From the NCBI GenBank assembly GCA_963712065.1, contig CAVQGM010000002.1, positions 1,674,001-1,738,000 of the forward strand: 64,000 nucleotides of DNA, in the 5' to 3' direction. Positions 26,749 through 35,338 of this stretch are shown one piece after another (positions within the stretch are counted from its first letter, which is position 1; every line of letters begins with the position of its first letter). Both the position numbers and the translations under genes were made by a program. The notes below the pieces were generated by a model. It worked only from the letters and a program-made list of their open reading frames with translations. It did no database searches and was not told where the DNA came from. This DNA is from CAVQGM01 sp963712065. Its GTDB lineage: Bacteria > Actinomycetota > Acidimicrobiia > Acidimicrobiales > Acidimicrobilacustridaceae.

Positions 26749-27735
26749 CTACGAGGCCCCGACGGCCTGGCCCGAGTTGGCCGCGACCCGCAACGAGGAT
26801 GCGTCGACCACCTCGAAGTCGCTGCCCTTGATCTGGCCGAGGGTCCGGAGCTGGTCGTTGTGCCACCGCTCGTCCGGGGCGCCGCTCAGGTACCACGCCG
26901 AGCCGTTGTCGGCGACGATCGCGCCGTAGGTCTGCAGGGCCACGACGATCGGCTGCACCTGGGCCGGGAACCGGGACGGGTCGACGCTCGGCTTCAGCCG
27001 CAGCCAGGTGCCCATGGGCGGCACGTTCGGGTCGGTGGTGGAGCCGGCCTGGTGCCGCGCCGGCCACACGTAGGCCCTCTGGGTGCGGGGCACGGTGATG
27101 CGGATGGCGTGCAGCACCTTGCCCGCCTCGACCTCCTCGTAGCGCACGAGCCCGGGGAGGATGGGCAGCCCGGCGGCATCGGCCGACGTCCAGCCCGCCG
27201 GCCGCAGGGCGTTCGAGGTGGTGTCGAAGACCGCGCCCGACCCGGCTCGCCAGCTCCCGTCGCCGTTCGGGTAGGCGGCGAACAGCTCGTAGATCTTGCA
27301 GGCGTCGGCGTCCATGACCAGCACGTGCCGGTCGCCGGTCGCCGACGGGCCGCCCTCGATCTCGGCGTCGGCGGGGATCGGGTACGGCCCCCGGTCGGAC
27401 TCGCTCGCGTAGGTGAACGAGACCGGCACCTTGGGCTGACTCCCACCCACGACCGTGTAGGGGATGCCGATGGGCCCGCCGTTCCACAGGCCGGAGCCGA
27501 AGTCGGCCTTCAGCCCACCGGTCGTCCCGATGGCGGAGAGGTAGCCCGCGGAGCGCGGGTGCACGGGCAGGGAGCCGACCCGGGCCCGCCAGTAGCTGTC
27601 GGCCGGCGTCAGACGGCAGTCGGGTGCGCCGGCGAGCGGGATCGAGGTGCACCCGGCGGCGAACAGCGCCACCACCGCCGCCACGGCGAGGACGCGTCGC
27701 CCCCGCACCTTCCCGCCCGTCGTCGTGGTCGACAT
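26749..27735 (-). CDS. Secreted lipoprotein of unknown function
   Basis: The 328-residue protein has the lipobox LFAAGC (Cys29). The mature chain has a dense set of conserved-looking motifs: SLPVHPRSAGYLSAIG, LKADFGSGLWNGGPIGIPY, GDRHVLVMDADACKIYELF, RAGSGAVFDTTSNALRPAGW, TVPRTQRAYVWPARHQAG and AIVADNGSAWYLSGAPDERW. I recall similar secreted proteins in diverse actinobacteria and other soil bacteria, but no activity. ATG 27735 is preceded by GGGAGGAGG. It lies between a lipoprotein gene and the glutamate synthase-like gene, all on the minus strand. Confidence 0.75.
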   Translation of the reverse strand: MSTTTTGGKVRGRRVLAVAAVVALFAAGCTSIPLAGAPDCRLTPADSYWRARVGSLPVHPRSAGYLSAIGTTGGLKADFGSGLWNGGPIGIPYTVVGGSQPKVPVSFTYASESDRGPYPIPADAEIEGGPSATGDRHVLVMDADACKIYELFAAYPNGDGSWRAGSGAVFDTTSNALRPAGWTSADAAGLPILPGLVRYEEVEAGKVLHAIRITVPRTQRAYVWPARHQAGSTTDPNVPPMGTWLRLKPSVDPSRFPAQVQPIVVALQTYGAIVADNGSAWYLSGAPDERWHNDQLRTLGQIKGSDFEVVDASSLRVAANSGQAVGAS

Positions 27736-27792
27736 CGGTCGCGCCTCCTCCCGCCCCCCGCCGCCGGGGCCCGAGAGGGGTATCGGCGCCGA

Positions 27793-29331
27793 TCAGACCG
27801 GACTTGACGCCATCAGCGCCCGGATGGCCTCGACGTCGGCGACGGACGGCCGGCCCCAGGTCGCGCGGTAGTCGAACAGCTCGGCCAGCGTGGTGCTCTG
27901 GTAGCCGGTGCCGATGATCTCGACGTCGGACGCGGCGACGAGGGAGGGGTGCACCTCGCCGCACGCCCGCGCCAACCGCAGCAGCTCGTGCCGCAGCGTC
28001 GCCACGTAGGCCGCGCACCGCACCGACTTGAGCTCGGGGTCGAGGCCCCGCTCGAGCCAGGGCGACTGCGTCGCCACGCCCGACGGGCACCGTCCGGTGT
28101 GGCAGCGCTGGGCCTGCACGCAGCCGATGGAGAACATGGCGGTGCGGCCGACGTTCACGAGGTCGCACCCGAGGGCCATGGCCTCGAGGGCCCGCTCGGG
28201 CAGGCCGAGCTTGCCGGAACCGACCCACACGACGTCGCCCTCGAGGCCCCGCTCGGCGAAGGTGCGGAACACCCGCGTGAACCCCCACATGAACGGCAGG
28301 GCGACGTGGTCGCTGAACGTGAGGGGGGCGGCGCCGGTGCCGCCCTCACCGCCGTCGACGGTGATGAAGTCGACGCCGCGCCCGGTGCGGTCCATGCGCA
28401 GGGCCAGGTCGTCCCAGAACGCCGTCTCCCCGACCGCCGACTTCACGCCGACGGGCACGCCGGTGCGGTCGGCGATGGTCTCGACCAGCTCGAGCATCCC
28501 GTCGACGTCGCGGAACGCGGTGTGGGCGGCGGGGCTCTTGCAGTCGACGCCGACGGGGATGCCGCGGATCTCGGCGATCTCGGGCGACACCTTGGCGCCG
28601 GGGAGGAACCCGCCGAGGCCGGGCTTGGCGCCCTGGCTGAGCTTGATCTCGATCGCCCTCACGGCGGGGGTCCCGGCGACCACGTCGACGAGCCGCTCGA
28701 GGTCGAGACGGCCGTCCGCGTCGCGGCAGCCGAAGTAGCCGGTGCCGATCTGCCACACGAGGTCACCGCCCCGGCGGTGGTGGGGGGAGATGCCGCCCTC
28801 CCCCGTCGTGTGCAGGCAGCCGGCGAGGTCGGCACCGCGGTTGAGCGCCTCGATGGCGGCACCGCTGAGCGATCCGAAGCTCATGGCCGACAGGTTGACG
28901 ACCGACGACGGCCGGAACGCCCTCGCTCGCCCCCTCGCCCCGCCGAGCACCTTGGCGGCGGGAAGCGGCCGCCTCGGGTCGGGCTGCATGGGCTCGTCCG
29001 GCGGCGGGGTGCGCGGGAAGGCGACGTGCTTGACGATCACGTACTCCGCCGCCCGCTCGAGGTCGTTGTCGGTGCCGAACCCGAACCAGTTGTTCTCGCC
29101 CTTCGACGAGGCGTAGACCCACCGGCGCTGGTCACGACTGAACGGCCGCTCCGAGTCGTTGTCGGTGACGATGTACTGGCGGAGCTCCGGGCCGATCGTC
29201 TCGAGGATGAACCGGAGGTGCCCGATCACCGGGAAGTTCCGGAGGATGGCGTGGCGCCGCTGCACCAGGTCGTAGGCGGCCACACCGGTGGCGGCGGCGG
29301 CCGCAGCGGCGACGAGGGCACGGACCTTCAT
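27793..29331 (-). CDS. FMN-binding glutamate synthase family protein
   Basis: The 512-residue protein matches the FMN/iron-sulfur synthase domain of GltB as a stand-alone protein. Motifs are SAMSFGSLSGAAIEALNRG, HTTGEGGISPHHRRGGDL, IEIKLSQGAKPGLGG, FITVDGGEGGTGAAPL and the cluster-binding CVQAQRCHTGRCPSGVATQ. There is one N-terminal hydrophobic helix and no glutaminase domain, so it is not classical glutamate synthase. The physiological reaction is unknown. ATG 29331 is leaderless, with TACGCT 6 bases upstream. Confidence 0.88.
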   Translation of the reverse strand: MKVRALVAAAAAAATGVAAYDLVQRRHAILRNFPVIGHLRFILETIGPELRQYIVTDNDSERPFSRDQRRWVYASSKGENNWFGFGTDNDLERAAEYVIVKHVAFPRTPPPDEPMQPDPRRPLPAAKVLGGARGRARAFRPSSVVNLSAMSFGSLSGAAIEALNRGADLAGCLHTTGEGGISPHHRRGGDLVWQIGTGYFGCRDADGRLDLERLVDVVAGTPAVRAIEIKLSQGAKPGLGGFLPGAKVSPEIAEIRGIPVGVDCKSPAAHTAFRDVDGMLELVETIADRTGVPVGVKSAVGETAFWDDLALRMDRTGRGVDFITVDGGEGGTGAAPLTFSDHVALPFMWGFTRVFRTFAERGLEGDVVWVGSGKLGLPERALEAMALGCDLVNVGRTAMFSIGCVQAQRCHTGRCPSGVATQSPWLERGLDPELKSVRCAAYVATLRHELLRLARACGEVHPSLVAASDVEIIGTGYQSTTLAELFDYRATWGRPSVADVEAIRALMASSPV

Positions 29332-29337
29332 GGGCCG

Positions 29338-29343
29338 AGCGTA
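29338..29343 (-). promoter_or_regulatory. -10 element (TACGCT) of the glutamate synthase-like gene
   Basis: TACGCT on the minus strand ends 6 bases before ATG 29331. It lies within the 16-base gap after the lysoplasmalogenase stop. Confidence 0.55.
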
Positions 29344-29347
29344 GGGC

Positions 29348-29995
29348 TCAGACCAACGAGAGCACGATCAGGGCCTGGCCCACGTGGTAGGTGACCATCA
29401 CGACCAGCCGGCCGTAGGGACGCTCCTCCACGAAGCGGTTCCACGCCAGGGTGGCGTCCGAGACGTAGAACGACATGGCCCCCACGATGGCGAACGGGTT
29501 CTTGGTGCCGAAGGCGGTGGCGACCATCACCGAGATCACCGCGATGTAGGCGACGACCGGCGCGACGAGGGAGGGGTGGGGCCCGTCCCGCACCCCCCGC
29601 ACCACGCGCAGCCCGATGGTGACCACGGCCAGTGCGACGACGCCGAGGCCGACGACGAACCAGACGCCGGTCTGCCCCCGCAGCTCGAAGGCGACGACGT
29701 AGGCGACGTGGCCGGCCAGGAAGGCGGTGAGGCCGGCGACGAACAGGTTGCGCCCGTCCTGCTGGGGGAGCATGAGGAACACGTCGCCGGCGAGCGAGCA
29801 GACCAGGCCCACGACGACCGCGATGCGGGCGGCGTCGTCGACCGGCTCGAGGGTGAGGGCGACCCCGACGAGCAGGACCATCACCGCCGGCTTGGCGACG
29901 TACTCGAGTCGCCGGTTGGAGTATCGGACGGCGACCCAGTCGACGACCGCGACCACGGTGGTGAGCGCGAGGAGCAGCGCCGCGTCGCCGGTCAC
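29348..29995 (-). CDS. Lysoplasmalogenase family protein (YhhN/TMEM86)
   Basis: The 215-residue protein has about eight membrane helices. Family features are YVAKPAVMVLLVGVAL, CSLAGDVFLMLPQQ (conserved SLxGDxxLM), LAGHVAYVVAF and SDATLAWNRF. Characterised members hydrolyse the vinyl-ether bond of lysoplasmalogens. The bacterial substrate is uncertain. GTG 29995 overlaps the NUDIX stop by 4 bases. It is the last gene of the ferredoxin-reductase-NUDIX operon. Confidence 0.85.
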   Translation of the reverse strand: MTGDAALLLALTTVVAVVDWVAVRYSNRRLEYVAKPAVMVLLVGVALTLEPVDDAARIAVVVGLVCSLAGDVFLMLPQQDGRNLFVAGLTAFLAGHVAYVVAFELRGQTGVWFVVGLGVVALAVVTIGLRVVRGVRDGPHPSLVAPVVAYIAVISVMVATAFGTKNPFAIVGAMSFYVSDATLAWNRFVEERPYGRLVVMVTYHVGQALIVLSLV

Positions 29996-30498
29996 GGCGC
30001 GTCGAGTCGGGGCATCACCAGCGCTCGGGTGTCGGGGCAGAGCTGGTGGCGTTCGATCCAGGCCGGCAGCTCGAGCGGCGGCACCCAGGCGATCGCGGTG
30101 ACCTCGCCGTCGGTGAAGGAGAACGGGCCGTCGTGGCGAGCGAGGTAGACGCGAGCCACCTCCCGCACCTCGTCGTCCTCGTAGTCGTCCTGGCCCAGGT
30201 AGAGGAGCTCGGCGTGGGCACCGGCCTCCTCGTCGAGCTCGCGCGCGGCAGCGACCTCCCACGGCTCGCCGGGCGCGCACACACCGCCGAACGCGAGGTC
30301 CCAACGGCCCGGCCACACGTCCTTCCACGCCGCCCGCTTGTGGACCAACAGCTCTCCGGCGTGGTTCACCACGACCACGAACACGGTGCGGTGGCGGAGG
30401 TTCCGCTCGCGCACCTCCCGTCGGGCGACGATCTCGACGACCGCGCCGCGATCGTCGACGACCTCCACCAGCTCCTCGTCCGTCGGCGTGACGGTCAT
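29992..30498 (-). CDS. NUDIX hydrolase
   Basis: The 168-residue protein has a complete Nudix box, GVCAPGEPWEVAAARELDEE followed by AGA (GX5EX7REUXEEXGU). Flanking sequence (FVVVVNHAGELLVHKRA, WPGRWDLAFGG) resembles the YfcD/isopentenyl-diphosphate isomerase-like subgroup. The substrate cannot be read from sequence. ATG 30498 overlaps the upstream reductase stop by 4 bases, and the stop overlaps the lysoplasmalogenase GTG by 4 bases. Confidence 0.9.
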   Translation of the reverse strand: MTVTPTDEELVEVVDDRGAVVEIVARREVRERNLRHRTVFVVVVNHAGELLVHKRAAWKDVWPGRWDLAFGGVCAPGEPWEVAAARELDEEAGAHAELLYLGQDDYEDDEVREVARVYLARHDGPFSFTDGEVTAIAWVPPLELPAWIERHQLCPDTRALVMPRLDAP

Positions 30499-31718
30499 GC
30501 CATCTCCTTCGCCCGGGCCAGGGCCTCGTCCCACGACCAGCCGTCGACCACCAACGGCCGCAGCTGCATGACGTGGCGGGGGCGGTTCATCCCCAGCACG
30601 CCTCGTACCCGCCCACCGCGCCCGTACAGGGCCACGAACCGCCGTTCCTCCAGGCTGCCGACGACCACCTCGACGTCGTGGTCACCTCCGGACCGGCCCG
30701 CCAACTGGATCTTCCGATCGTACTGATCGCTCCAGAACCACGGCACCGGGTCGAACACCTCCGGCTCGCCCGTGGCGAGCAGGCGGCGAGCCGCCGCCTC
30801 GCCCTGCTGGATCGCGTTCTCCCAGTGCTCGACGCGCAGGACCTCTCCGAACCGCCGGCTCGGCCACCGGGCGATGTCACCGGCGGCGGCGACGCCCGGC
30901 GCCGCGAGGAGCGTGTCGTCGCACACCACGCCGTCGTCGAGGGTGAGCCCGCTGTCGGCCAGCCAGCCGGTGTTGGGCGCGACGCCCACGCCGACCACGA
31001 CGACGTCGGCCGGGATGACGCTGCCGTCGGCGAGCACGACCTGCTCGACCCGCCGGCCGCCCTCGATGGCCGAGAGCCCGACCCCGAGCCGGACGTCGAC
31101 GCCGTGGTCGCGGTGGAGATCGGCGCACACCGCGCCGATCTCGGGGCCGAGCGCCCGCTCGAGCGGGACCGGCGCCACCTCGACGACGGTGACGTCGAGG
31201 CCGCGCCCCCGGCACGTGGCGGCGACCTCGGAGCCGATGAACCCGGCGCCGATCACGACGACGTGCGCGGGCCCGGCGTCGAGGTCGGCCCGGAGGGCGA
31301 GGCAGTCGTCCAACGTGCGCAGCAGGTGCACCCCGGGAAGGTCGGGCTGACCGGGGAGCCGCCGGGCGGCGGCACCGGTCGCGATGACCAGCCCGGCGAA
31401 CGGCACCTCGTCGGCGGGACCGTCGGCCTCACCGCCGGGTGCGGCCAGGCGGAGCACCCGTCGGCCGAGGTCGACCGCCTCGGCCCGGCGACCGAGCCGC
31501 CAGTCGATGTCGAGGTCCTCCTCGGCGGCCGGCAGGCGGATGCGGTCGGCGTCCCACTCGCCGGCCAGCACCTGCTTCGACAGGGGCGGCCGGTCGTAGG
31601 GGCGGTGCGGTTCGGCGTCCACGACCACGAGGTCGCCGCCGTACCCCTCCTTGCGGAGGGTGTGGGCGGCGTGCATCCCGGCCAGGGATGCGCCGACGAC
31701 GACGATGGGCTCGGACAC
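30495..31718 (-). CDS. FAD-dependent ferredoxin reductase
   Basis: The 407-residue pyridine-nucleotide-disulfide-type oxidoreductase has an FAD-binding N-terminus (IVVVGASLAGMHAAHTLR), RPPLSKQVL, an NAD-binding motif (VVVIGAGFIGSEVAATCR), GVGVAPNTGWL and a C-terminal reductase domain (PWFWSDQYDRKIQLAG). These are features of BphA4/rubredoxin-type reductases that pass electrons to a ferredoxin. The partner is probably the ferredoxin encoded 27 bases upstream. The terminal acceptor (cytochrome P450 or Rieske oxygenase) is not in the window. GTG 31718 start. Confidence 0.92.
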   Translation of the reverse strand: MSEPIVVVGASLAGMHAAHTLRKEGYGGDLVVVDAEPHRPYDRPPLSKQVLAGEWDADRIRLPAAEEDLDIDWRLGRRAEAVDLGRRVLRLAAPGGEADGPADEVPFAGLVIATGAAARRLPGQPDLPGVHLLRTLDDCLALRADLDAGPAHVVVIGAGFIGSEVAATCRGRGLDVTVVEVAPVPLERALGPEIGAVCADLHRDHGVDVRLGVGLSAIEGGRRVEQVVLADGSVIPADVVVVGVGVAPNTGWLADSGLTLDDGVVCDDTLLAAPGVAAAGDIARWPSRRFGEVLRVEHWENAIQQGEAAARRLLATGEPEVFDPVPWFWSDQYDRKIQLAGRSGGDHDVEVVVGSLEERRFVALYGRGGRVRGVLGMNRPRHVMQLRPLVVDGWSWDEALARAKEMA

Positions 31719-31745
31719 GTCGGGAGCAGCGGAGGTGCGGGCCGG

Positions 31746-31937
31746 TCAGCCCTCGAGCGTGATGGCCTGCTTCGGACAGCGCTGCACGGCCTCTTCGACC
31801 TTGGACCGCAGCTCCTCGGGCGGCTCCTCCTGGAGCACGTAGAGGAAGTCGTCGTCGCGCACCTCGAAGACCTCGGGGGCGATCCCCATGCAGACGGCGT
31901 TGCTCTCGCACAGGTCGAAGTCGACGACTACTCGCAT
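31746..31937 (-). CDS. Small [3Fe-4S]/[4Fe-4S]-type ferredoxin
   Basis: The 63-residue acidic protein starts MRVVVDFDLCESNAVC. Cluster ligands are Cys10 and Cys16 (C-x5-C) and the late CP in VQRCPKQAITLEG. The spacing is typical of ferredoxins serving bacterial cytochromes P450 (C-x5-C...CP, three Cys). I prefer ATG 31937 over the TTG at 31949. It heads the operon with the reductase. Confidence 0.88.
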   Translation of the reverse strand: MRVVVDFDLCESNAVCMGIAPEVFEVRDDDFLYVLQEEPPEELRSKVEEAVQRCPKQAITLEG

Positions 31938-32008
31938 GCGGCGCTCCAATCGTGACGGGTGTCCGGCGCATCATGCCTCATGTGGGGTTGGTGCGCCGAC
32001 CGGCGCGT

Positions 32009-32056
32009 CCGCCACCCCTGGAAGCCGCCACCCCTGGAAGCCGCCACCCCTAGAAG
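32009..32056. repeat. Three tandem 16-bp repeats overlapping the SDR stop codon
   Basis: CCGCCACCCCTGGAAG occurs at 32009-32024 and 32025-32040, and with one change (CCGCCACCCCTAGAAG) at 32041-32056. The changed base creates the TAG stop of the SDR gene (32052-32050). The rest lies in the 112-base gap before the ferredoxin start. Confidence 0.9.
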
Positions 32057-32805
32057 ACCGTGTAGCCGCCGTCGACGACCAGGCAGTCCCCCGTGTGGAA
32101 GGTGTTGGTGGGGTCGGCGAGGAACACCGCCGCCGGCCCGAGGTCGGCGGGCACGCCCCACCGTCGCACCGGCGTGCGGCGGACGGTCGCCTCGACGAAC
32201 TTCGGGCTGGAGGTGCCCGGGTCGAGCATCTCGCTCTCGGTCCACCCCGGCATGATCGTGTTGCAGCGGATGCGATGGCGGGCCAACTCGACGGCGAGGC
32301 CGCGCATCACGGCCAGGAGGGCGGCCTTGGTCCCGGCGTAGTGCTGCATGGCCGGGGCGCCGTGCACGGCCGAGGTCGACGACACGGCGACGAGCGAGCC
32401 GCCCTCGCCCCGCTCGACGAGGTGCCGGGCGGCGGCGCGCAACGAGAGGAACGCGCCGTCGAGGTTGACCGACGTGACCCGGCGCCATTCCTCGAGCGAC
32501 ATCTGGGGGAACGGCGAGTAGCCGCCGATGCCGGCGTTGGCGATCAACGAGTCGACCTTGCCGAAGGTGTCGACCGTCGCCGCGAACGCAGCCTCGACCT
32601 GGGCCTCGTCGGCCACGTCGCAGCGGAGGGCCGCCACCCCGGTGCCGATCTCGGCCAACTCGGCCCGAGCCCGCTCGTTCTTGTCCTCGTTGCGGCCCCA
32701 GACGGCCACGTCGGCCCCGGCCTCGGCGAGGGCCCGGGCCATCCCGAGCCCGATGCCGCCGTTCCCACCGGTCACCACCACCACCCGTCCCCGCAGGTCG
32801 AACAT
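32050..32805 (-). CDS. SDR family oxidoreductase
   Basis: The 251-residue classical short-chain dehydrogenase has the TGGNGGIG cofactor motif, LIANAGIGG, and catalytic Ser, Tyr and Lys in VSSTSAVHGAPAMQHYAGTK. The C-terminus is GDCLVVDGGYTVF. WGRNEDK after the second strand suggests NADP(H). The substrate is unknown. ATG 32805 is leaderless, with TAGGGT 6 bases upstream. It is divergent from the CoA-transferase gene. Its stop codon lies in a 16-bp tandem repeat. Confidence 0.9.
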   Translation of the reverse strand: MFDLRGRVVVVTGGNGGIGLGMARALAEAGADVAVWGRNEDKNERARAELAEIGTGVAALRCDVADEAQVEAAFAATVDTFGKVDSLIANAGIGGYSPFPQMSLEEWRRVTSVNLDGAFLSLRAAARHLVERGEGGSLVAVSSTSAVHGAPAMQHYAGTKAALLAVMRGLAVELARHRIRCNTIMPGWTESEMLDPGTSSPKFVEATVRRTPVRRWGVPADLGPAAVFLADPTNTFHTGDCLVVDGGYTVF

Positions 32806-32811
32806 CCCGAG

Positions 32812-32817
32812 ACCCTA
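32812..32817 (-). promoter_or_regulatory. -10 element (TAGGGT) of the SDR gene
   Basis: TAGGGT on the minus strand is followed by 6 bases and ATG 32805, consistent with a leaderless transcript. Confidence 0.55.
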
Positions 32818-32860
32818 GGACCCGGCCCACGTCTCCCCCACCCCGGGCTGCGCGGCGATC

Positions 32861-32875
32861 CTGACGGTGTGTCAG
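32861..32875. promoter_or_regulatory. Palindromic operator candidate, CTGAC-N5-GTCAG
   Basis: CTGACGGTGTGTCAG has perfect 5-base arms and lies 9 bases before ATG 32885 of the CoA-transferase gene. Its last CAG is also the start of a -10-like CAGATT, placed 6 bases before the ATG. Similar palindromes occur at 50544-50564 and 60149-60165. Confidence 0.5.
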
Positions 32876-32884
32876 ATTCTGGGG

Positions 32885-34141
32885 ATGACCGCAGATCCCT
32901 CCGCTCCCCACTCGGGCGCGAGAACGCCCCTCGAGGGGGTCCGCATCATCGAGGCGTCGATGCTCGGCCCCGCCGCCATCACCACCGCGCTGGCCGACCT
33001 CGGCGCCGACGTGATCAAGGTCGAGTCCCCCCAGGGCGACTACGGCCGCCAGATGACGTGGCCGATCGTCGAGGGCGTCTCGTTGATGCACCTCCACGTG
33101 AACCGGGGCAAGCGATCCATCGTGCTCGACCTCCGCACCGACGAGGGCGTCGCCACGTTCCTCGAGCTCGTCCGCGACGCCGATGCCGTGATCGAGGCCA
33201 TGCGGCCCGGCGCGCTCGAGCGACGGGGCCTCGGCTTCGACGCCCTGCAGGCGGTGAACCCGCGCATCGTGTTCTGCTCCATCTCCGGCTATGGGATGAC
33301 CGGCCCCTACCAGAACCTGCCGAGCCACGGCATCGCCTACGACACCTGGGCCGGGGTCGTGTCCCCCGCCTACGACGAGGACGGTCACTGCTTCATCCCC
33401 GAGCACGTGTCGATCGGCATCAACGCCGGGCCGCTGTACGGAGCACTCGGCGTGCTCGCCGGGATCATCCAGGCCCGGGCCACCGGTGAGGGCAGCCGGA
33501 TGGAGGTCGCCCAGTCCGACGCCGCCGCCGCCGTCGACTGGCTGCGCAGCGAGACGTGGCGCGCGTACGAGCGGCCCGAGTCGGAGGTCACCGGCAACCC
33601 GTCCGACGGCTACGAGCGCCGCGCCCCCGGCACCGCCGGCATGCGCGAGGGCGTCCGCTACCAGCTCTACGAGTCGGCCGACGGCCACGTGCTGTTCATG
33701 GCGTCGGAGCAGGAGTTCTGGAAGAACTTCTGCGAGGGCGTGGGTCGGGCCGACCTGTTCGAGTCGCACCCGGGGGCCAGGTACGCCGACCACGCCCGCG
33801 GCGACTGGGCCCTGCGCGACGAGCTCGAGACGATCTTCCGCACGAGGACCTCGGCCGAGTGGCTGGCCTTCGCCGAGCGGCACAACACCACCATCGCCCC
33901 GGTGAACACGCCGAAGACCCTCCCCCAGGACCCTCAGTTCCAGGACCGCCTGGGCTTCCTGCCCGCCGACCGGCTCGGCGCCGAGATGCTGCCGTTCCCG
34001 GTGCGGCTGATCGACCAGGAGCTGCCCGTGCCGACCCGGGCACCGACGCTCGGCCAGCACACCGACGAGGTCCTCCGGGACGTGCTCGGCAAGGACGCCG
34101 CCCAGATCGCCGCCCTCCGCGAGGCGGGCGCCCTCGGCTGA
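32885..34141 (+). CDS. CaiB/BaiF (class III) CoA-transferase family protein
   Basis: The 418-residue protein begins MTADPSAPHSGART. Family signatures are LEGVRIIEASMLGPAAITT, LADLGADVIKVESPQGDYGR, NRGKRSIVLDLRTDEG and FCSISGYGMTGPYQNLPSHG. The conserved catalytic Asp is expected in the GxxYDTWAGV-like region (GIAYDTWAGVVS). Class III enzymes move CoA between carboxylic acids. The acids here are unknown, but the context is lipid/CoA catabolism. A longer start at GTG 32867 exists. The ATG is preferred because of the -10-like CAGATT and the overlapping operator. Confidence 0.9.
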   Translation: MTADPSAPHSGARTPLEGVRIIEASMLGPAAITTALADLGADVIKVESPQGDYGRQMTWPIVEGVSLMHLHVNRGKRSIVLDLRTDEGVATFLELVRDADAVIEAMRPGALERRGLGFDALQAVNPRIVFCSISGYGMTGPYQNLPSHGIAYDTWAGVVSPAYDEDGHCFIPEHVSIGINAGPLYGALGVLAGIIQARATGEGSRMEVAQSDAAAAVDWLRSETWRAYERPESEVTGNPSDGYERRAPGTAGMREGVRYQLYESADGHVLFMASEQEFWKNFCEGVGRADLFESHPGARYADHARGDWALRDELETIFRTRTSAEWLAFAERHNTTIAPVNTPKTLPQDPQFQDRLGFLPADRLGAEMLPFPVRLIDQELPVPTRAPTLGQHTDEVLRDVLGKDAAQIAALREAGALG

Positions 34142-34170
34142 CGAGACGGTGGTCCACCGCTCGACCTGAG

Positions 34171-34176
34171 TAGGTT
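34171..34176 (+). promoter_or_regulatory. -10 element (TAGGTT) of a UPF0104-like gene
   Basis: TAGGTT, then 6 bases, then ATG 34183. This supports a leaderless start upstream of the frameshift in the following gene. Confidence 0.5.
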
Positions 34177-34182
34177 GCGCAG

Positions 34183-35261
34183 ATGGCCGTCTTCGGTGAG
34201 GGGCCGACGCCCGTCCCTCCCCCGACCTCGCGACCGGCGCCCAGCGGCCGTCGGCGTGGCGGCTGGTCGGCCGGATGGCCCTGCTGCTCGTCGCCGCGCT
34301 CACCCTGTACGGGCTGGCACCGAGCCTGCTCGCCGTGTTCTCCGAGGCGCCCCGCCTGAAAGACGTCGACCCGTTGTGGTTCGTGGCCATGCTGCTCGCG
34401 GAGTGCGTGAGCTTCGTGAGCGTCTGGTGGCTCACTCGCATCGCGGTGCCGGGCACGACGTGGTTCGTCACCGGCACCTCGCAACTCGTCGCCAACGCGG
34501 TGAGCCGCATCGTGCCCGGTGGCGTCGCCTTCGGCACGGCCATGGGCTGGCGGATGCTCGCCGCGTCGGGCGTCGATCGGGGCAGGGCGGGGGCGGCGAT
34601 GGCCGCCACCTCGTTCATCTCCAACGGGGTGCTGTTCGCCATCCCGCTGGTGGCGGTCATCGGCTCGGTCTTCGGGGCGCCGGTGCCGCGGAACCTGTCG
34701 GTGGTCGCGTGGGGTGGCGCGCTCATCTTCGTGGTGCTGTTCCTCCTCGGGTTCGTGCTCGTGCGCTTCGACCGTCCGCTCCACGCGTTCGGCCGGTTCG
34801 TGGAGTGGGCGGCGGCGCCGATCTACCGCCGCCTCCGGCGGGACCGCCCCCCGACGGCAGCGAGCGTCGTGCACCAGCGTGACTCCGTCGTCGAGGCACT
34901 GGGTTCTCGCTGGGAGCAGGCGCTCGCCGCCGCCGTCGGCAAATGGTTGTTCGACTACCTTGCGCTGGTGTGCGCGCTCTACGCCGTCGGCGCCAGCCCC
35001 CGGCTGAGCCTGGTCCTGCTGGCCTACGGCGCCGCCGCCGTGCTGGCCATGATCCCGATCACCCCCGGCGGGCTGGGGTTCGTCGAGGCCGGGCTCACGG
35101 CGATGCTCACCCTCGCCGGCATCGACGGCAACCAGGCCCTGCTCGCCACCCTGGCCTACCGCATCGCCTCGTACTGGCTGCCCCTGCCCGCCGGTCTGGC
35201 GGCCTGGATCCTGTTCCGGCGCCGCTACGGCACCCCGCCCGAGCGGATCGCCACCGCGTGA
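34183..35261 (+). CDS. UPF0104/lysylphosphatidylglycerol synthase TM-like membrane protein (frameshifted near its start)
   Basis: The polytopic protein has about eight helices. Family motifs are ANAVSRIVPGGVAFGTAMGW and IPITPGGLGFVEAGLTAML, with a final SYWLPLPAGLAAWILFRRR. A start at ATG 34275 gives 328 residues but cuts into the first domain. The open frame just upstream reads DLATGAQRPSAWRLVGR, and a leaderless ATG at 34183 (MAVFGEGPTPV) lies in another frame. One base missing from the CCCCC run 34219-34223 would join them into about 359 residues. Members are flippase- or integrity-related membrane proteins of uncertain function. Confidence 0.8.
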
Positions 35262-35338
35262 CCCACGCCACAGATCCCCTCGGAGTAATCCAGCGAGGAC
35301 GTCGGTTACGGGAAGGGACGAGGACGAAGGAGTCACCG

